DNA from: Camarhynchus parvulus
Lineage: Eukaryota > Chordata > Aves > Passeriformes > Thraupidae
Direction of reading: 5' to 3'
Assembly: GCF_901933205.1 (NCBI RefSeq)
Contig: NC_044572.1
Span: forward strand, 59,926,965 to 59,990,964
DNA: 64,000 nt
Shown: positions 1-12,100 of the stretch, in pieces
How the letters are laid out: each line of letters begins with the position of its first letter
Numbering within the stretch: position 1 is the first letter of the stretch
Position numbers and translations under genes: made by a program
The notes under the pieces: generated by a model
Told to the model about the DNA's origin: nothing
Database searches by the model: none
What the model saw: the letters and a program-made list of their open reading frames with translations, nothing else

Positions 1-3000
1 ACTGCTACCAAATTGTGTTTCTTTCTTTCATTCCATATTCTAAGTGTAAAGTGTTGTAAATTAGAAATGTTTTGCATAAACCACCCCCTCCCACCACTTT
101 CCTCCTCAAGTTTTTTAAAATTTAAATCCATTTTGGAACAATGATGTATAGAAAAAAAGTCTCAGATAATGACATCCAAGCTTAGTGATAGGGATAAAAA
201 TATAGTCATTTTGAAGTTCTGAAACTCATAAAATTGCCACATCTAGTTTATTCTGCATTCCCCAGAGCATTAAGCAGTTTAGCACAAATCTAATTTCCCA
301 CCAAACGTCTCAAGGCAGTTAGTGCTCAGTTTGGTTCCAAAGAATTAAACACACTGTTATAAATCGTGATAGTCTGTGTAACTCTGTAGATAAACCCATT
401 TTCCAATATAAGTGTATCAAGCATGAAAAAATAAGAGGCTGCTGTTGTATGAGGGGTGCTTACAATGGAAATAAAGGTGAAATTAAAGGAAAATTTGCTT
501 CAAGGCTAATTAAAGACAACTAGTAGGAAAGGACGAACTTGTAAAGCTCAGTGAGTAAAGGAGAAATCAAAGGAATTAACAGGTAAAGGATATTCAATGT
601 CCTAACCGTTGTGAGGTGTAAATCTTACCACAGAGTGCAGCAGACTATGAGTCTAAAATTTTCATGTCACAGTGGTGTGGAGTGAAATGGATTTTCTGGG
701 CCCCCTAATCTGCCACTATGTAAAGTCAGGAAAGGGGCTGAGGTAGTTGTGACTTTAGTGTATTAGTCTGGACAAAAGAGGATATATGAGCTGAGAATCT
801 CAGTTCTGCAGTTCCGCTACATATGCAGCATAAAAAAGTATCAGGGAGTCTGGAATCTGACTCAAATTGTACAGGATGTATGGCCAGAGAGATAAGAATT
901 TCAATTTTCTAAATTCAAAGACAAAATGAGCCTGGGAGACCTGTGTGGCAATAACATGAAAATTGAAATGGAAGTTTTGTCTCTGAACTGCATCCCCTGT
1001 ACCCTTTAGGAGAGGGGAAAATAGTGAGAATAACACACTAGTATATGATAAGAAGCTACTGTATGTATTATATATGTCACAGGTATTTCTAGCCAGCTTC
1101 ACAGATACTTCCAAATCTACATTTCAGAAGGAAAAGTTAAAAAAGAAATCATAAACTTGAAAATTAAAACCAACACTGCAACTTAGAAATGCCTTTGAGA
1201 AGTTGAGGAACGTTTCACCACTGACTTATTAAAACCAGGATTTTACCCTTACTGTTTATAATTAAAGCACTCTTTCACATTTCTGAGCTCTCTGTCTGAA
1301 GAAGAATAAGAGGGATTTTGGCTGTGGGACCCAGGGACCTCCAAAAGTCAAATGCCTGCTGACAGCCAGGATGCACTTTTAAAAGGTTACCTATGGGAAA
1401 GCTTTCTTCCCCCTGTTCCTCACTTAGGGATGCCTCTGGTAAGCTCTGCTGGAGAAAGCTGTTTCATGACATTCTGCAACACACCTGTTTCCTCCCAATG
1501 ACAGCCTGATATTTTTAGATTTGCTGAAGGTGTATCTTCTTTTTCCTAAAGGAAATGTGTACTTCACAGCAATAGGATACAGATTAAGAGTATCCTGCCT
1601 GTCTGAGGGAGGAGAAGCCATCCTAATCTCAAAAGATTTGGAGATGGCCTTAAAGAGTGATTGTACATATCTCCATTTTTATTTGTATTACACCAATCCC
1701 TTGATATCAGAGCTGTACTGTGCTAGACACAGGAGGAGATCATCTTTCTCTGAAGCCCCTAGCTCAGGAAGGATGGACGAGAAGGGAGAAAGTCCCTGGG
1801 GTGGCATTACATGCCAGTGATGGATCTGACAACTGAACCTTGTGCTGTAAAGTTCCAGGTTTAGTTCCTGAGTTCACTGTTGTGCCAGTGAAGCTCTCCA
1901 CTCTGCTTTTAGCTCTTGCATGTTTAAGCTAGTTTTCAGCAGGTCCTGTGGTACATGGGTAAAATTCCCTGCAGTGCTAAAAGACATCTTGAGACAGAGA
2001 CCATCAAAATCCCAGTGTTTATATGTAAAAGTAGGTCAAATGTATGTTGGATGCTTTGCAAAAGGGGGAGTTTTGCAAATCCTGTGGGTCATGCTATGTT
2101 CTTTGGATGCATTCTTGTTCTTGAATTGTTTTTCCCCTGAGTTGCTTCCTTTTCTGGTCTATTCTTCCTTAGTTAACCTGAGATGTTTAATGCAACTTCA
2201 TGGAATTTATTAATCTGACAGGCAGAGAATGCAGTGTTTGGATTTTTACTATACATTTCATGTTTCTAATGAATCCAGTACATTTCAGCTTAATGGAGCT
2301 GAATTACTAATATTAACCACAGTAAGCAGCACTGCTAGGACCTTTCATTGCTGCTGCAGCTCCAGTGTCAAATTCCCTTCCGGGCCAGATGGCAATGGTG
2401 CATAGACTTCTACACCATACAGAGCAGCTAGATAGATAGCTCTTTTTGGGGTATGTAAAATGGAAGAATGCTGAAATAAGGTCTTTAGACTATATTTCAA
2501 TTGGTACAGGAGTTTTCAATGGCAGTGTTCTAGATTTTGCATCAGAAGTGACCTGCCACAGAGAAGAGTGTAAGAAAAAGTCAAGATTTTGATGGATGCA
2601 GATGGAACCAAGCTAAGAATTAGTTTCCTGTTACTTAATAGTTTTGTTTTTTTTAATTCACTTTCTTATAGAATATTTTCTCATAAACTAATACTTCATA
2701 GAAGGGAACCTCCATGTTGTACTGGAATATATGCTGTCAAATGTCAAAGAAAACACATATAAATCCCATTTTAAAGCTATCCCAGGATGTCATCTAAAGT
2801 ATTCACTGTATGGATTGCTGTTGTTGGTGTCTTTGCATTTTTTCTCAGTCTTGCCCTTTGGTAGTAACAAAAAAGCTAGTTGAAGGCTGAGTTCTGCTCT
2901 TTGCTGGTGTATTGTTCATAAAGCCAGAGAAATGGTGAATCTTTCATTTAAAAGAAACTTTAATTTTCTTAGTGATGCGTTATCTAAGTTATTTTTGACA

Positions 3001-6000
3001 ACTGTTATATTGAAATGTCAATGTCTTAATCCATTTTTCTACTATGCAGGCAGAATAAAAAAATAGTGTCAGACTGTCTGATCACCAAATATTCTGCTTA
3101 TTCTGCTTATAGAACTGAACAGCCCTATTTCCCCTGAATCCTTGCACTTCTGAGCTTTTACCAGTCAAATGCCTCTGACATCTTGAAACAGCAATGAAAC
3201 CCAGGCGGTATTTAGGGAATCTTATCATTACCCCAGTTACATTCCAATGAATGTAAGGTTTTCTGAATGCTGCCAAGGAGGAACCATGCTGGGGTGGGCA
3301 TAGGCGTGCTTGGGCTGGAAGGGTGCTGAGCAGCCAGCTCTAGCCAGGCATGGTAGACAGGAAATATTTGAGTTTCAAGGGAACGTGTCTGCTTCCAGCA
3401 TGTTAGAGTAATGAACTAAGAAACCAGGTACTTGGGAAGTATGGCTTTGAAGTGCTCAGAACCCTTATTGGGAATCTGTATTGCAGCTCATTTTTCTTTA
3501 AACTGGGCTTCCTGCTAGTAATGCTGCATACTTGAGGGTAAACCATTGTTGCATTTTGCTGCCTGTAGCCTAGATGGAAAGTATTGTCTTTTAGATACCT
3601 GGTTACCTGGCTGAAGGTGGCCTTGTGTCTGTAAAGAGCTATGACTACAAAGAAACAACAGAGGGCATTTGTTTTAAATGCATCATTGTGAATGGAGCAA
3701 GGTAAAGAAATATGAAAAGAGACTCTGCTAAAACCTGGAGTCTATTGTTTTATAGTGTTATAATTAGAATAGAAATTTTGTCTCTTTCTTTCTGGAATGA
3801 GGAGGCCTTCTGAAAAGTAATTGTACAGGGTGGAAAGTGAGATGAGGGAAGAGGGAGTCTTTTGGGGTGCTAATATTCTCTGCATATATAGAGTATTCTT
3901 GGAAAATAAATCTATCAGCTTAGCACACGATAGGGTCTTTGACCTTTGCATTCAAAAGATCAGGCATGACACAACAATAATACTAATAAAGCCTTTTGGA
4001 AACTCTCTTGAACTGCTAACTTTTATTAGCTATACTTAGATCTAAGTAGTTTAAGTCTCCCTCAGGGACCGCTGCTTTATTCCACTTGATTAACCATGCT
4101 TTGTGCTTGCCTCCAAAGCATTCTTTTTTTAAAGAAGATATTACACAGTTCTGCTCAATAATATACTCCATGTGTTTTTACAGTAGATAGTGTTAACTGG
4201 CCACAGTGTCAGCGACATTTCTTAACAGCCTCTCTCCTGTGTTGGCTCTCTTTCCCTAGCAGGTAAATTTATCATTTCTACCACTCTGACATTTCCAGCT
4301 CTGCTTCCCACGACCAGCTTCTTTCTCTCAGTAGATTAGTTTGCATTCTTCAGGATTAAAAAGGTTTAGAAAGCAACAGGGAGTTGGCAGGAAGAGCGTG
4401 AGTTTTTAGAAATGTCAAAAAGTGTCAAACTGGCAGCCATGTGGGGGACAGAAGCACTTTTCAATCAGTCTGTGCCAGAAATAGCATCACTAAGAAAGGA
4501 CTGGGGGCACCACAGAGATGGTAATAAAACTTTCTTCTGTTCTAAGCTGAGAAGGGATAGAGATTTTCTCACTCCTTGAGGCAACCAAGGCCCAATAAAT
4601 CAAGCAGCAGGGCTTACAATATAATAAATAGCCAAACTTACTAAAATAGCTCCATAGGGGTGTCTAGAGGGGAGGACAGATATAGCAGGATAAGATGGCT
4701 CTTAGCCGCATGTTTGTTTCATTGCGTTTCTTTTTACTGTCCTACCTTTCTATTTTCCTCTGCTTTTTTTTCCCTCTCCTTCTTTTAGAAAACATGTGAG
4801 GATTGCTCATGATGTTATAAAATATAATACATGCCTTCTGTGGCAAAGATTAACAACAGTGCTGCTGCTTGGTGTGGGGCAACAAACAGCAGCAGTATCT
4901 TGACAGGCCTCAGAGTTGATCTCTTTGCACTTAGGCTTTAAGTATAAATTATTCCTAGTGGTGAGTTACATCCCCTGCCTCTCCTGTGTGATATGTGTGC
5001 TGGTTGTGGCTCTTTTGTAGGTGCTAAACTGTACACAGAATAGCTCAATGTACAGCATGAGTGTGGCTTGGTGGGATAGAGAGAGAAGGGAAGAAAATCA
5101 GTGAAGGAGCTGTGAAGGTCTCTGGAAAGTCAAATGGAAATCTAGGTTTTGCACTGAGGCGAAACCAAATTCTTTGCTTTTCTGGACCTGATTCCTCACA
5201 GCTCAGATGGCAAAAGGCCATCTGTTCTGTCTGACAGTCTGATGACTCTACCAATAATTTTTCTTCTTCACTCCCTTTCACTCACTCCAGCACTCAATGA
5301 GTTCATCCTCTGCCTGGTCCAGACAATAAGTCCCATTTTAGTAGAGAGTGATGCAACCATCATATGAACTTTGAGGGCAAAGTCTTGTTTATATTTAATC
5401 TCTAATTTGGAATCACCTACTCCAGGTGTCTGGCAGAAGACCTGCCTTAAAATGAGGAAATGACTGAAAGCAGTCCTCGTTTTTTGGTTTTTAAAAACAT
5501 TACAGCTCTGTCCAGGTTTTAGAGTGGTTTTATTCTGGGTGAGCGCCATCTGTTCTCAGCATATTGTTTCAGTCTGATAAAGGTTTGGAAATAGTTTGCT
5601 TCAAATGTTATCATCTATAGAGTCTTATTCAGATAGGAATGTGATTTCTCACTCATGTTGGATAGAATAGAAACTATTGCTTGACTGGTTGATTTAGGGG
5701 AAACTTGAATATTAGACTGTGGATTTTTATTAAATCTTTCCAGGGGAAAAATCTGATTGCTGTCAGTGAAAATGTCATGATTTTCCAACATTTTCTTTGG
5801 CCAGAAGGTAGTTGGTACTCACAGATATTTTTCTACAATATCATAGCAACACTGCCTTAGATGCTTTACTTAACAAAATGCAGTGACAAGTCCTGCAAAG
5901 ATCTACATAACTGCATAATCTTGTCATAAAGTTAATAGGTGCTAGGCTAAAGGCATGAGGCTAAATCTCCATAAGCTCTTCCAGGATCAGAGCACAAGAC

Positions 6001-6330
6001 TGATTCCACACATATATATATATAAAAAAGTAAATTCTTGGGCAATATAAGAGCTCTCTTATCCCCAGCATCTTAATGAGCTTGAGAAAAGACGAATGAA
6101 ATTGAAAAAGAATATTGTCTTAGAAGACCCATTTTCCAAGTACAAACCAAAAGATAGACCTCTCTAAAACATCAGTCTCTGCATGGTTCAGACGGTGAGT
6201 GATGGAGTCACTCAGTGGGGAGTCCATAATGCAAGAGCAGAAGGCTGCTGAATGGCTTCACTTTGATCCAGGTTACAGAAAGTTTTGGAAGACTGGAAGA
6301 ACTCCTGGAAGACTTTAAGTCTCAAAGTTG
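1..6330. other. noncoding stretch, no gene seen
   Basis: This stretch is AT-rich, CpG-poor sequence with many stop codons in all frames. The open frames here are short (about 105 codons at most), lack recognisable domains and look like chance. A short TA repeat sits at 6011-6024. I see no LTR ends, CR1 tail or RNA gene in it. It could be intronic or intergenic. Confidence 0.6.
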
Positions 6331-6335
6331 GTGAG
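6331..6335. repeat. left target site duplication of the ERVL LTR (GTGAG)
   Basis: GTGAG lies directly before the TG end of the LTR. ATGAG at 6917-6921 follows the other end, so four of five bases match. ERVL insertions usually duplicate 5 bp of target, so this fits an old insertion with one later substitution. Confidence 0.55.
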
Positions 6336-6455
6336 TGCTGTGGTTTAACCCCAGTCAGCAACTAGAATCACTCAGCTGCTCACTCACTCACCTCATGGTG
6401 GGAGGGAGGAGAGAAATGGAAAAGTGAGGAAACTCCTTGGTTGAGATAAAGACAC

Positions 6456-6461
6456 TTTAAT
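6456..6461 (-). terminator. poly(A) signal of the ERVL solo LTR
   Basis: The plus strand reads TTTAAT, which is ATTAAA on the minus strand, a common variant poly(A) signal. It lies downstream of the TATA box in LTR orientation and is followed by the U5-like end of the LTR. Confidence 0.5.
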
Positions 6462-6639
6462 AGGTAAAGCAAAAGCCATTAACACAAGCAAGCTAAACAA
6501 GATATAATTCACTGCTTCCCATGGATGGGCAGATGTTCAGTCAACCCTAGAGAAGTAGGGCTCCATCATGTGGAACTGTGGCTTGGGAAGACAAACACCA
6601 TCCCTCTGAACATCCTCACTTCCTCCTTCTTCTCTCAGC

Positions 6640-6647
6640 TTTATATA
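6640..6647 (-). promoter_or_regulatory. TATA box of the ERVL solo LTR
   Basis: The plus strand reads TTTATATA, so the minus strand reads TATATAAA inside the LTR. It sits about 180 bp upstream (LTR sense) of the poly(A) signal, as expected for U3. Whether it is still active cannot be judged from sequence. Confidence 0.6.
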
Positions 6648-6916
6648 CTGGAATGATGCCGTATGGTATGGGATATCCCTCTGGTCAATTGGGCTCAGCT
6701 GTCCTGCTTGTGTCCCTTCCTATCTTCTTGCACATCCCTGGCCTCCTGGAGGAGCAGTAGGAGAAGCAGGAAAGGTGTTGATGATGTGTAAGTGCTGCTC
6801 AGCAATAACAAAAACTTCTCTGTGTTATCAACACTGTTTCCAATGCAGATCCAAAACCCAGCCCCATACAAGCTGCTATGGAGAAAATTATCATTCTCAC
6901 AGTCAAGACCAACACA

Positions 6917-6921
6917 ATGAG
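6917..6921. repeat. right target site duplication of the ERVL LTR (ATGAG)
   Basis: ATGAG follows the CA terminus of the LTR. It matches GTGAG at 6331-6335 at four of five positions. Confidence 0.5.
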
Positions 6922-7428
6922 CCATGGATAGTAATTAAAAAAACACTTAAAATTCTTTCTTTTTCCATCAGACAATTTAGAAAAATATATTTTACAGTAT
7001 CATCTTTAGGTCTTTCAGCATATTTAGGAAAATATGCCAAATGTCTGCATCATAAGATAACCACGTGTCTAGGAACAGATTTGAAGTGCCCTGGGTTGAA
7101 GCAGAGCTCTCAGACAAGCACTTCAAATGCTCATACCTGTTACTTTCCTCTGTAGCTTTAATTCAATAGCTTCAAAACTAACCTCCTTCCTGACTTCACA
7201 CATTGGGGTGCCATCCATTCATTCCCTTTCCCACTGGTATATTTGGGCTTCTTTCCAGACTTTCCCATCTACCTCTGCAGTGGACCACTGAGTCCAGGAG
7301 AGGGGCCACAAGGAGGTGGTGTGGATGGGATGGCTTTGCAAGATTACAGTGTCCTCGTGTGACACGACATGGAGACCACCAAGACTGGTGCCTCTCTCCT
7401 GAGATATTCTGTTCCTCCAGTGCTGGGA
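6922..7428. other. noncoding stretch, no gene seen
   Basis: This is AT-rich flank of the ERVL LTR, turning more GC-rich after about 7240. I recognise no coding or repeat content. Confidence 0.5.
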
Positions 7429-7849
7429 TGTAAGGGGATAGAATATAAGAAAATAAAGATAGTGTGGAAAGTAATCTTACCCCTAAGGAGTTGCATCTGG
7501 CCAGTTATCAAAGATTAGGAACAGGCCTGTCTTTAAGAGGCCACATTTGTAACCCATGAGAAGAAGAGTGCTATAAAAGAGTGGGATGGCTGGTTGAGAA
7601 CGGAACTGGAGTCAGTTGGCTGCTTTGTGAAGAAGGGTCAGTGCTCTGAGGAGCTGCCCACAAGAAATACCAAGAAGGTATGAAGCTTTTGTGATAAGGA
7701 GACAATAGTATAGAACCCCTGCAATCCAATCAGATGGCAACACTGAGATAAGACATATGCATCACAAATCTTTTTGCAAGTGAAGCTGGTAGCTAGTGCA
7801 CTTTGCATTTTGTTGGCTCTTGGTCTGCTTTTTATTCGTGACTGTTGCA
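7429..7849 (+). mobile_element. possible LTR-like unit with TATA box
   Basis: The block begins TGTAAGGGG and contains a canonical TATAAAA at 7572-7578, followed by GC-richer sequence, the arrangement of a U3-R region. It could end at TTGCA near 7849. Its texture resembles avian LTRs, but I could not find matching target duplications (TGGGA before, GAGTG after) or an AATAAA downstream of the TATA box. It could instead be an unrelated promoter-like sequence. The boundaries are tentative and this is a low-confidence call. Confidence 0.35.
7572..7578 (+). promoter_or_regulatory. TATA box motif
   Basis: TATAAAA lies within the sequence GCTATAAAAGAG. It is the strongest promoter-like motif in this part of the window and belongs to the possible LTR-like unit. 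Confidence 0.4.
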
Positions 7850-7882
7850 GAGTGATCTAAAACTTGCAGAGCGATCTAAAAC
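7845..7882. repeat. 19 bp tandem duplication
   Basis: Two adjacent 19 bp copies (7845-7863 and 7864-7882) share the core TTGCAGAGYGATCTAAAAC and differ at one position. This is a simple replication-slippage or duplication product at the edge of the possible LTR-like unit. Confidence 0.9.
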
Positions 7883-8487
7883 TGTAGAACCTTCTGTAGG
7901 TCAGAAAAGAGCTGGCTTGTGTGTGGAAAGAGTCCTTTATTCCCTGTGGAAGTGGTCTGTGAAGGGAAGCTGCATTTCAGTGCTACCTTTGTCAGGCAGC
8001 AGACTGTATTCACAAGGGTTGGGGTCTCCCATGACAATTCATACAAAAGGCTCCAATCGCTGTTGTGTTCATAATTTGATCCCAAGTAAAATCTGAACTG
8101 ATGGCTTCATATATTTGCTCTGAAGTGATAATGTTCAGGCATTAGCAAAATCTGATACAGCCTCACTGAACCATCCTGACAAACTGCTTCCACACAGGCT
8201 GTAACCTGGCTGTAGTGCGGGCTTCCCTATGGGAAACAAGCACTTTTGCTGTGTGCCATGTTATCCTACGGCTCAGCTTCCAGACTGCCCCTTGAATTTC
8301 AGAGTGGCACGATGCTCCCGGTGTTACCTAGAAAACAGAAAGCTGTCCCCACACCTTCCTTGCCGTGTATGTGTGTGTCCCTGGGCAGACGCACCTCACT
8401 AGATGGCAGCAGCACCCCAGCTTTAAGAAGTAGCCTCTGGGCATCCTTCCCCTCCCCCAAAATGCTCCTGACTACAGCGGCAAGGTA

Positions 8488-8521
8488 ACAAAAAAAAAAA
8501 AAACAACAAAAAACCAAAAAA
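8488..8521. repeat. poly-A rich tract
   Basis: A run of fourteen A (8490-8503) is followed by A-rich sequence with C interruptions. No recognisable retroposed sequence precedes it, so it is called only as low-complexity DNA. Confidence 0.85.
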
Positions 8522-8618
8522 GACAATCCAATAAAATCCTTCTACTGTACACGGCTCAAATGGAAAAGCTGTGATATGCTGAATTCTGTGTAGCTTCATC
8601 ATATCTCTCTGTCATGCC

Positions 8619-8695
8619 TATATATATACACACATATGTAGGTATCTGTGTGTGAATGTAAATATATATGTGTGTGTGTGTGCATGTGTGTATGT
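8619..8695. repeat. TA/TG compound microsatellite
   Basis: Alternating TA, CA and TG steps with interruptions include a run of about seven TG dinucleotides near 8670-8683. Confidence 0.85.
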
Positions 8696-9009
8696 TTATA
8701 TCCAGGCTTTTCTTATAGCCAGGACTGGCTTCCCTAGAGTCATAGGAAAGGCGAGTCAGAGCTGGGATGGGCCACCTTGTGGGGGCTGTCTCCCCTGTGA
8801 TGTCCCCCAGTGTCCTTTGTCACACAGTACTGCACTGCAGAACAGCAGGAACAGCTGACTCTCTCCTCCCCCACAAATCTGAAGGAAGCAGTCAGCCAGG
8901 AATGGGGCTGACTGCCTGCTCTGCTGATGACACCATGAGGTAGCAACACCTGGTAAAGGAAAACAACTTATTTGGAAGATGCTGCAATTTGGCAGTGATT
9001 TTCTTCCTC

Positions 9010-9160
9010 AGACACCCCGAGCCAATTTCCTGGACCGGTTCACAGGCTGTCACAGCTGCAGCCAACTTCTGCTGTTGTAGGGTGGCTCAGCTAGTTAATA
9101 AATATCGTGCCATACATTTAATTGAGCCCAGGATTAAACGTCACATCAGTGTAAGAGAAT
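9010..9160. promoter_or_regulatory. candidate conserved noncoding element
   Basis: Several intact CpGs (about 9018, 9036, 9106 and 9139) sit in an otherwise CpG-poor region. They occur with homeodomain-type cores: GTTAATAAAT near 9094, TTTAATTG near 9117 and a GGATTA (OTX/PITX-type) site at 9131-9136, plus ACGTCA. This combination is typical of vertebrate enhancers under constraint. No alignment was possible, so the call is inference from motif density only. Confidence 0.25.
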
Positions 9161-12100
9161 GTCACTTTTCCTGCCAGCCGCTGGCCATGTCCTTATCTCT
9201 CTGTGGGCACTTGCATATGGTGAGTGTGATGCCCTGGACCTTCTGCAGCACACAACCACAGGAGGGGAAGTGTCAGGGCAGACACAGAGGCTTGAAAGAA
9301 AAATGTTCTTGTGTGTGTGCTTGGCAGGGGCAGTGCAAGGGCTGGAGGTTAAGCTTGGCAGGAAGGAAAGACAGCAAAATAATTCCTCTAAACAAGTTTA
9401 TTGGCATCTCAAGTTCAATATAGATAAAAATTGTAACTTTGGACAGCTTCAGCTCTTAAGGTTGCATGTAGCCCTCTACTCACGTGTGCCTATAAGTCTA
9501 ATAAGTTCGAGTGAGAGCTATCATGCTCTGGAAAAATCTACACTTGAAATTAGAAAACAGAGACTTTTGGTGGCCGTAGTAGTTACCTATGTGTTGCAAA
9601 GGCTATTTGAAGCTAAGGAAGTGTAGTGCTGGGCCAGTGAATCAAGGTTTTTTCCTATCTTTTACTTAGCACTAAGCCATCCAAGACCTGCCAATCCTGC
9701 TTGTGTGAAGCCTGAAAGAAACAAGAAAAGGGCAATAGGCTGGAGAGTACTACCACACAAATGAAGAAATTGTGGAGGTTTGTAGTGCAGCTGGCCTCTT
9801 TTAGAATGAAGATCCATCTGAACACTTGGGCTCGGAGGGATCCCTGGTCTGGGTGGAGCTGAGCATGTTGTGTTGAGGGGCCAGGCTCCTTCCATGCCTT
9901 CAGTGCCACTGCCCACACTGACTGGGCACTTGGCAGCAGTACCCAGCAGCTGCATCAGGGAATTGTGTTTCCCCAGTGCTCCTCAGGGCTCAAATCCACT
10001 GGTTTTATGTTTGGCTGGGACTAATTAATTTAATTTGGTAGCTGCAGTAGTGACAGTGCACTTTTATTTGGCTGGGTACTGGCATAGAGAAGCATAAAGC
10101 CCTTTTTCATAAAGGTATTGTGTATTGTAATTTCATAATGTAAAGGTATTGTCTGGCACACACCACTCATCCCCAAGGCCTCAGTTAGACTGTTCAGCTG
10201 AACATAACTTCTGTCCTCAGAAAACAAGGTGCATGACACTCACTGGTGTTTAAACTGGCTTATTTAAAGGTCAGGACTAAAGAACTGTAGTCATGCTTGC
10301 TCACCATGTGTTAGAAAATTAAATATACTTTATATACATACACTGTCCATGGGCTCTGTGTCTACTGAAAGCATAATCAGCAGTGAAAGAACAGTGGTAT
10401 TATAGCTAAAACTGTGCTTGCATTTGTATGGCATGACATTCCAGCTGAGGCGAGAAAGGTTAAGTTGCTGGAAACATTGGTTATAATTTTTTAAGATCAA
10501 TTCCAAATTAGCATGTTTTGTAAGTTTTTTTCAATATCAAATGTTAACTTATGGTTTAAAAGTAGTCTACTATTGGTTATGACTTAAAATTTATCTTTGA
10601 CTAAAATGTCTGCAATATCTGAGATATTTTCAGCTTCTCTGATTTTGTGCGATTCTTTGGTTATACAAGCACTTGTTTTGCTAACTGAATATAGCATACC
10701 TTAAATATACTTTCCAATTTGGGAAAAATTCCTGTTTCTGATAGGGTGCCCCAACAGCAGGTTGGAATTGCTGTTCATGATGCAAGGTAGAATGTCCCTA
10801 TCCAAAATAGCAATTAGCTTAAGAACTGTGCCAGTAACTATGTCACATTTTATCATCACTTCATGATTCAATGTCTACCTGAAGTCTACCTGTTGCTACC
10901 AACAGATGCACTTGTACCATACAATGAAGACCTTTGTTCTCTTAAAGGAAGTAGAGCCTAGAAAAGTGAATTAATATATTTGCACTTATCAAGAGATCCT
11001 GTTTATAAAGAATGGTTAAACACTTGCTAAAATGTGCAGAAATCTGAAAAAAAGTACAGATCACTTAAACTTGGGGCCATCAACTTCCCTACGTAGAATT
11101 AGCTCTTGGTTATCCAGCATGCTCCTAAACTTATAGAAGTTTAAGGGTTATTTACTGCCCCTTAATTAATCCAAATGGCTTTTTAGTAGCTGAGACAGTG
11201 TTTCTTCTCATGCCTACAGAAAGCTCTCTATCATGTATAAGACTGTGTGGTTTCTCTCACGATTTCACTTTGAATTTCCCAGTGGAGAAGCTGGGACACA
11301 TGCTATGTGTTGATAGGCACTGGAAAAAGTAGAGAAGTCTCTCCTGGCAACTTGTGCTGCTGATATGAAAATGGCAAAGAATCCTGGAAACTTTCCCAAA
11401 ACTTGTTTATAGATTATGACAACATGGGGATTCCTACAGCCCTGGGATGTGTCTCTGTCACTTGTCCTGTGCCAGAAGGCCCTGGTTAGTGTCTCACTGG
11501 AATGACTCTTTCCATGTCTTGGCCCTTGATGATTTTATGCTTCAAAAAACTTTAGCAGGTTGGTGGGAAACACATCCCAGCTGCTAAGACACTCCAAATT
11601 TGTCTTGGTTTCTAGGCACCAAAAGGATTCTTCTGTAACTGTGCATTATATCAAGATGTTTTCTTTGGCACTTCTGGGAAAGAAAGGTGCCTCGTACTCA
11701 TAGCATTGCTTGAAATCTTGCTCAAAACCAGGAATAGTTTTTGGTGGGTTGTTGTTTTTTTTGGTTGGGATTTTTTAAACAAAAAAAAAAGTTCAGCAAG
11801 GGCAGCAAAGAATCAAGTTCCTGATTCTAAGTTTGGAAACTCAGCTATGAGTGAACACTCTTAATAGCAGGAAGATGAAGACTCAGCAAGTACCTCAGGA
11901 ATCTCCTTTCTGACTCCAAGCACTGATTCAGGACTTCTCGAAGCTGTGAGTTGAAGAGGCCCCACTGCACTGATGGTCTCCAGAGCTGTCTCTTCTTGGG
12001 GACCCCTCTGCTTCAAATGTGCTTTCTCAAATATGACACGAATTTCAAAGCTAAAAGCCAAATTCCCCTAGAATCGTGTTGCTTAGTTTTGAGATCTTTC

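Larger units (their letters stand above)
6336..6916 (-). mobile_element. solo LTR of an avian ERVL-type endogenous retrovirus
   Basis: This is a 581 bp unit that begins TG and ends CA when read on the plus strand. The plus-strand start (TGGTTTAACCCCAG at 6341 onward) is the reverse complement of the well-known 3' end of a widespread bird ERVL LTR family. The far end (GACCAACACA, 6907-6916) corresponds to the family's 5' end, so the LTR is oriented on the minus strand. In that orientation a TATA box lies at 6640-6647 and an ATTAAA poly(A) signal at 6456-6461, in the correct order. No gag, pol or env sequence adjoins it, so it is a solo LTR left by LTR-LTR recombination. The family assignment is from memory; the boundaries are supported by the near-matching flanking pentamers. 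Confidence 0.82.
7883..9009. other. noncoding stretch with simple repeats
   Basis: No gene is seen. It holds a poly-A rich run at about 8488-8521 and a TA/TG microsatellite at 8619-8695. The sequence around 8720-8940 is locally GC-richer but has no recognisable domain in any frame. Confidence 0.5.

Noticed and set aside
8989..9626. Two overlapping open frames of 144 and 155 codons
   Set aside because: No domain, signal or codon pattern is seen; they overlap in different frames and lie partly in a candidate noncoding element.
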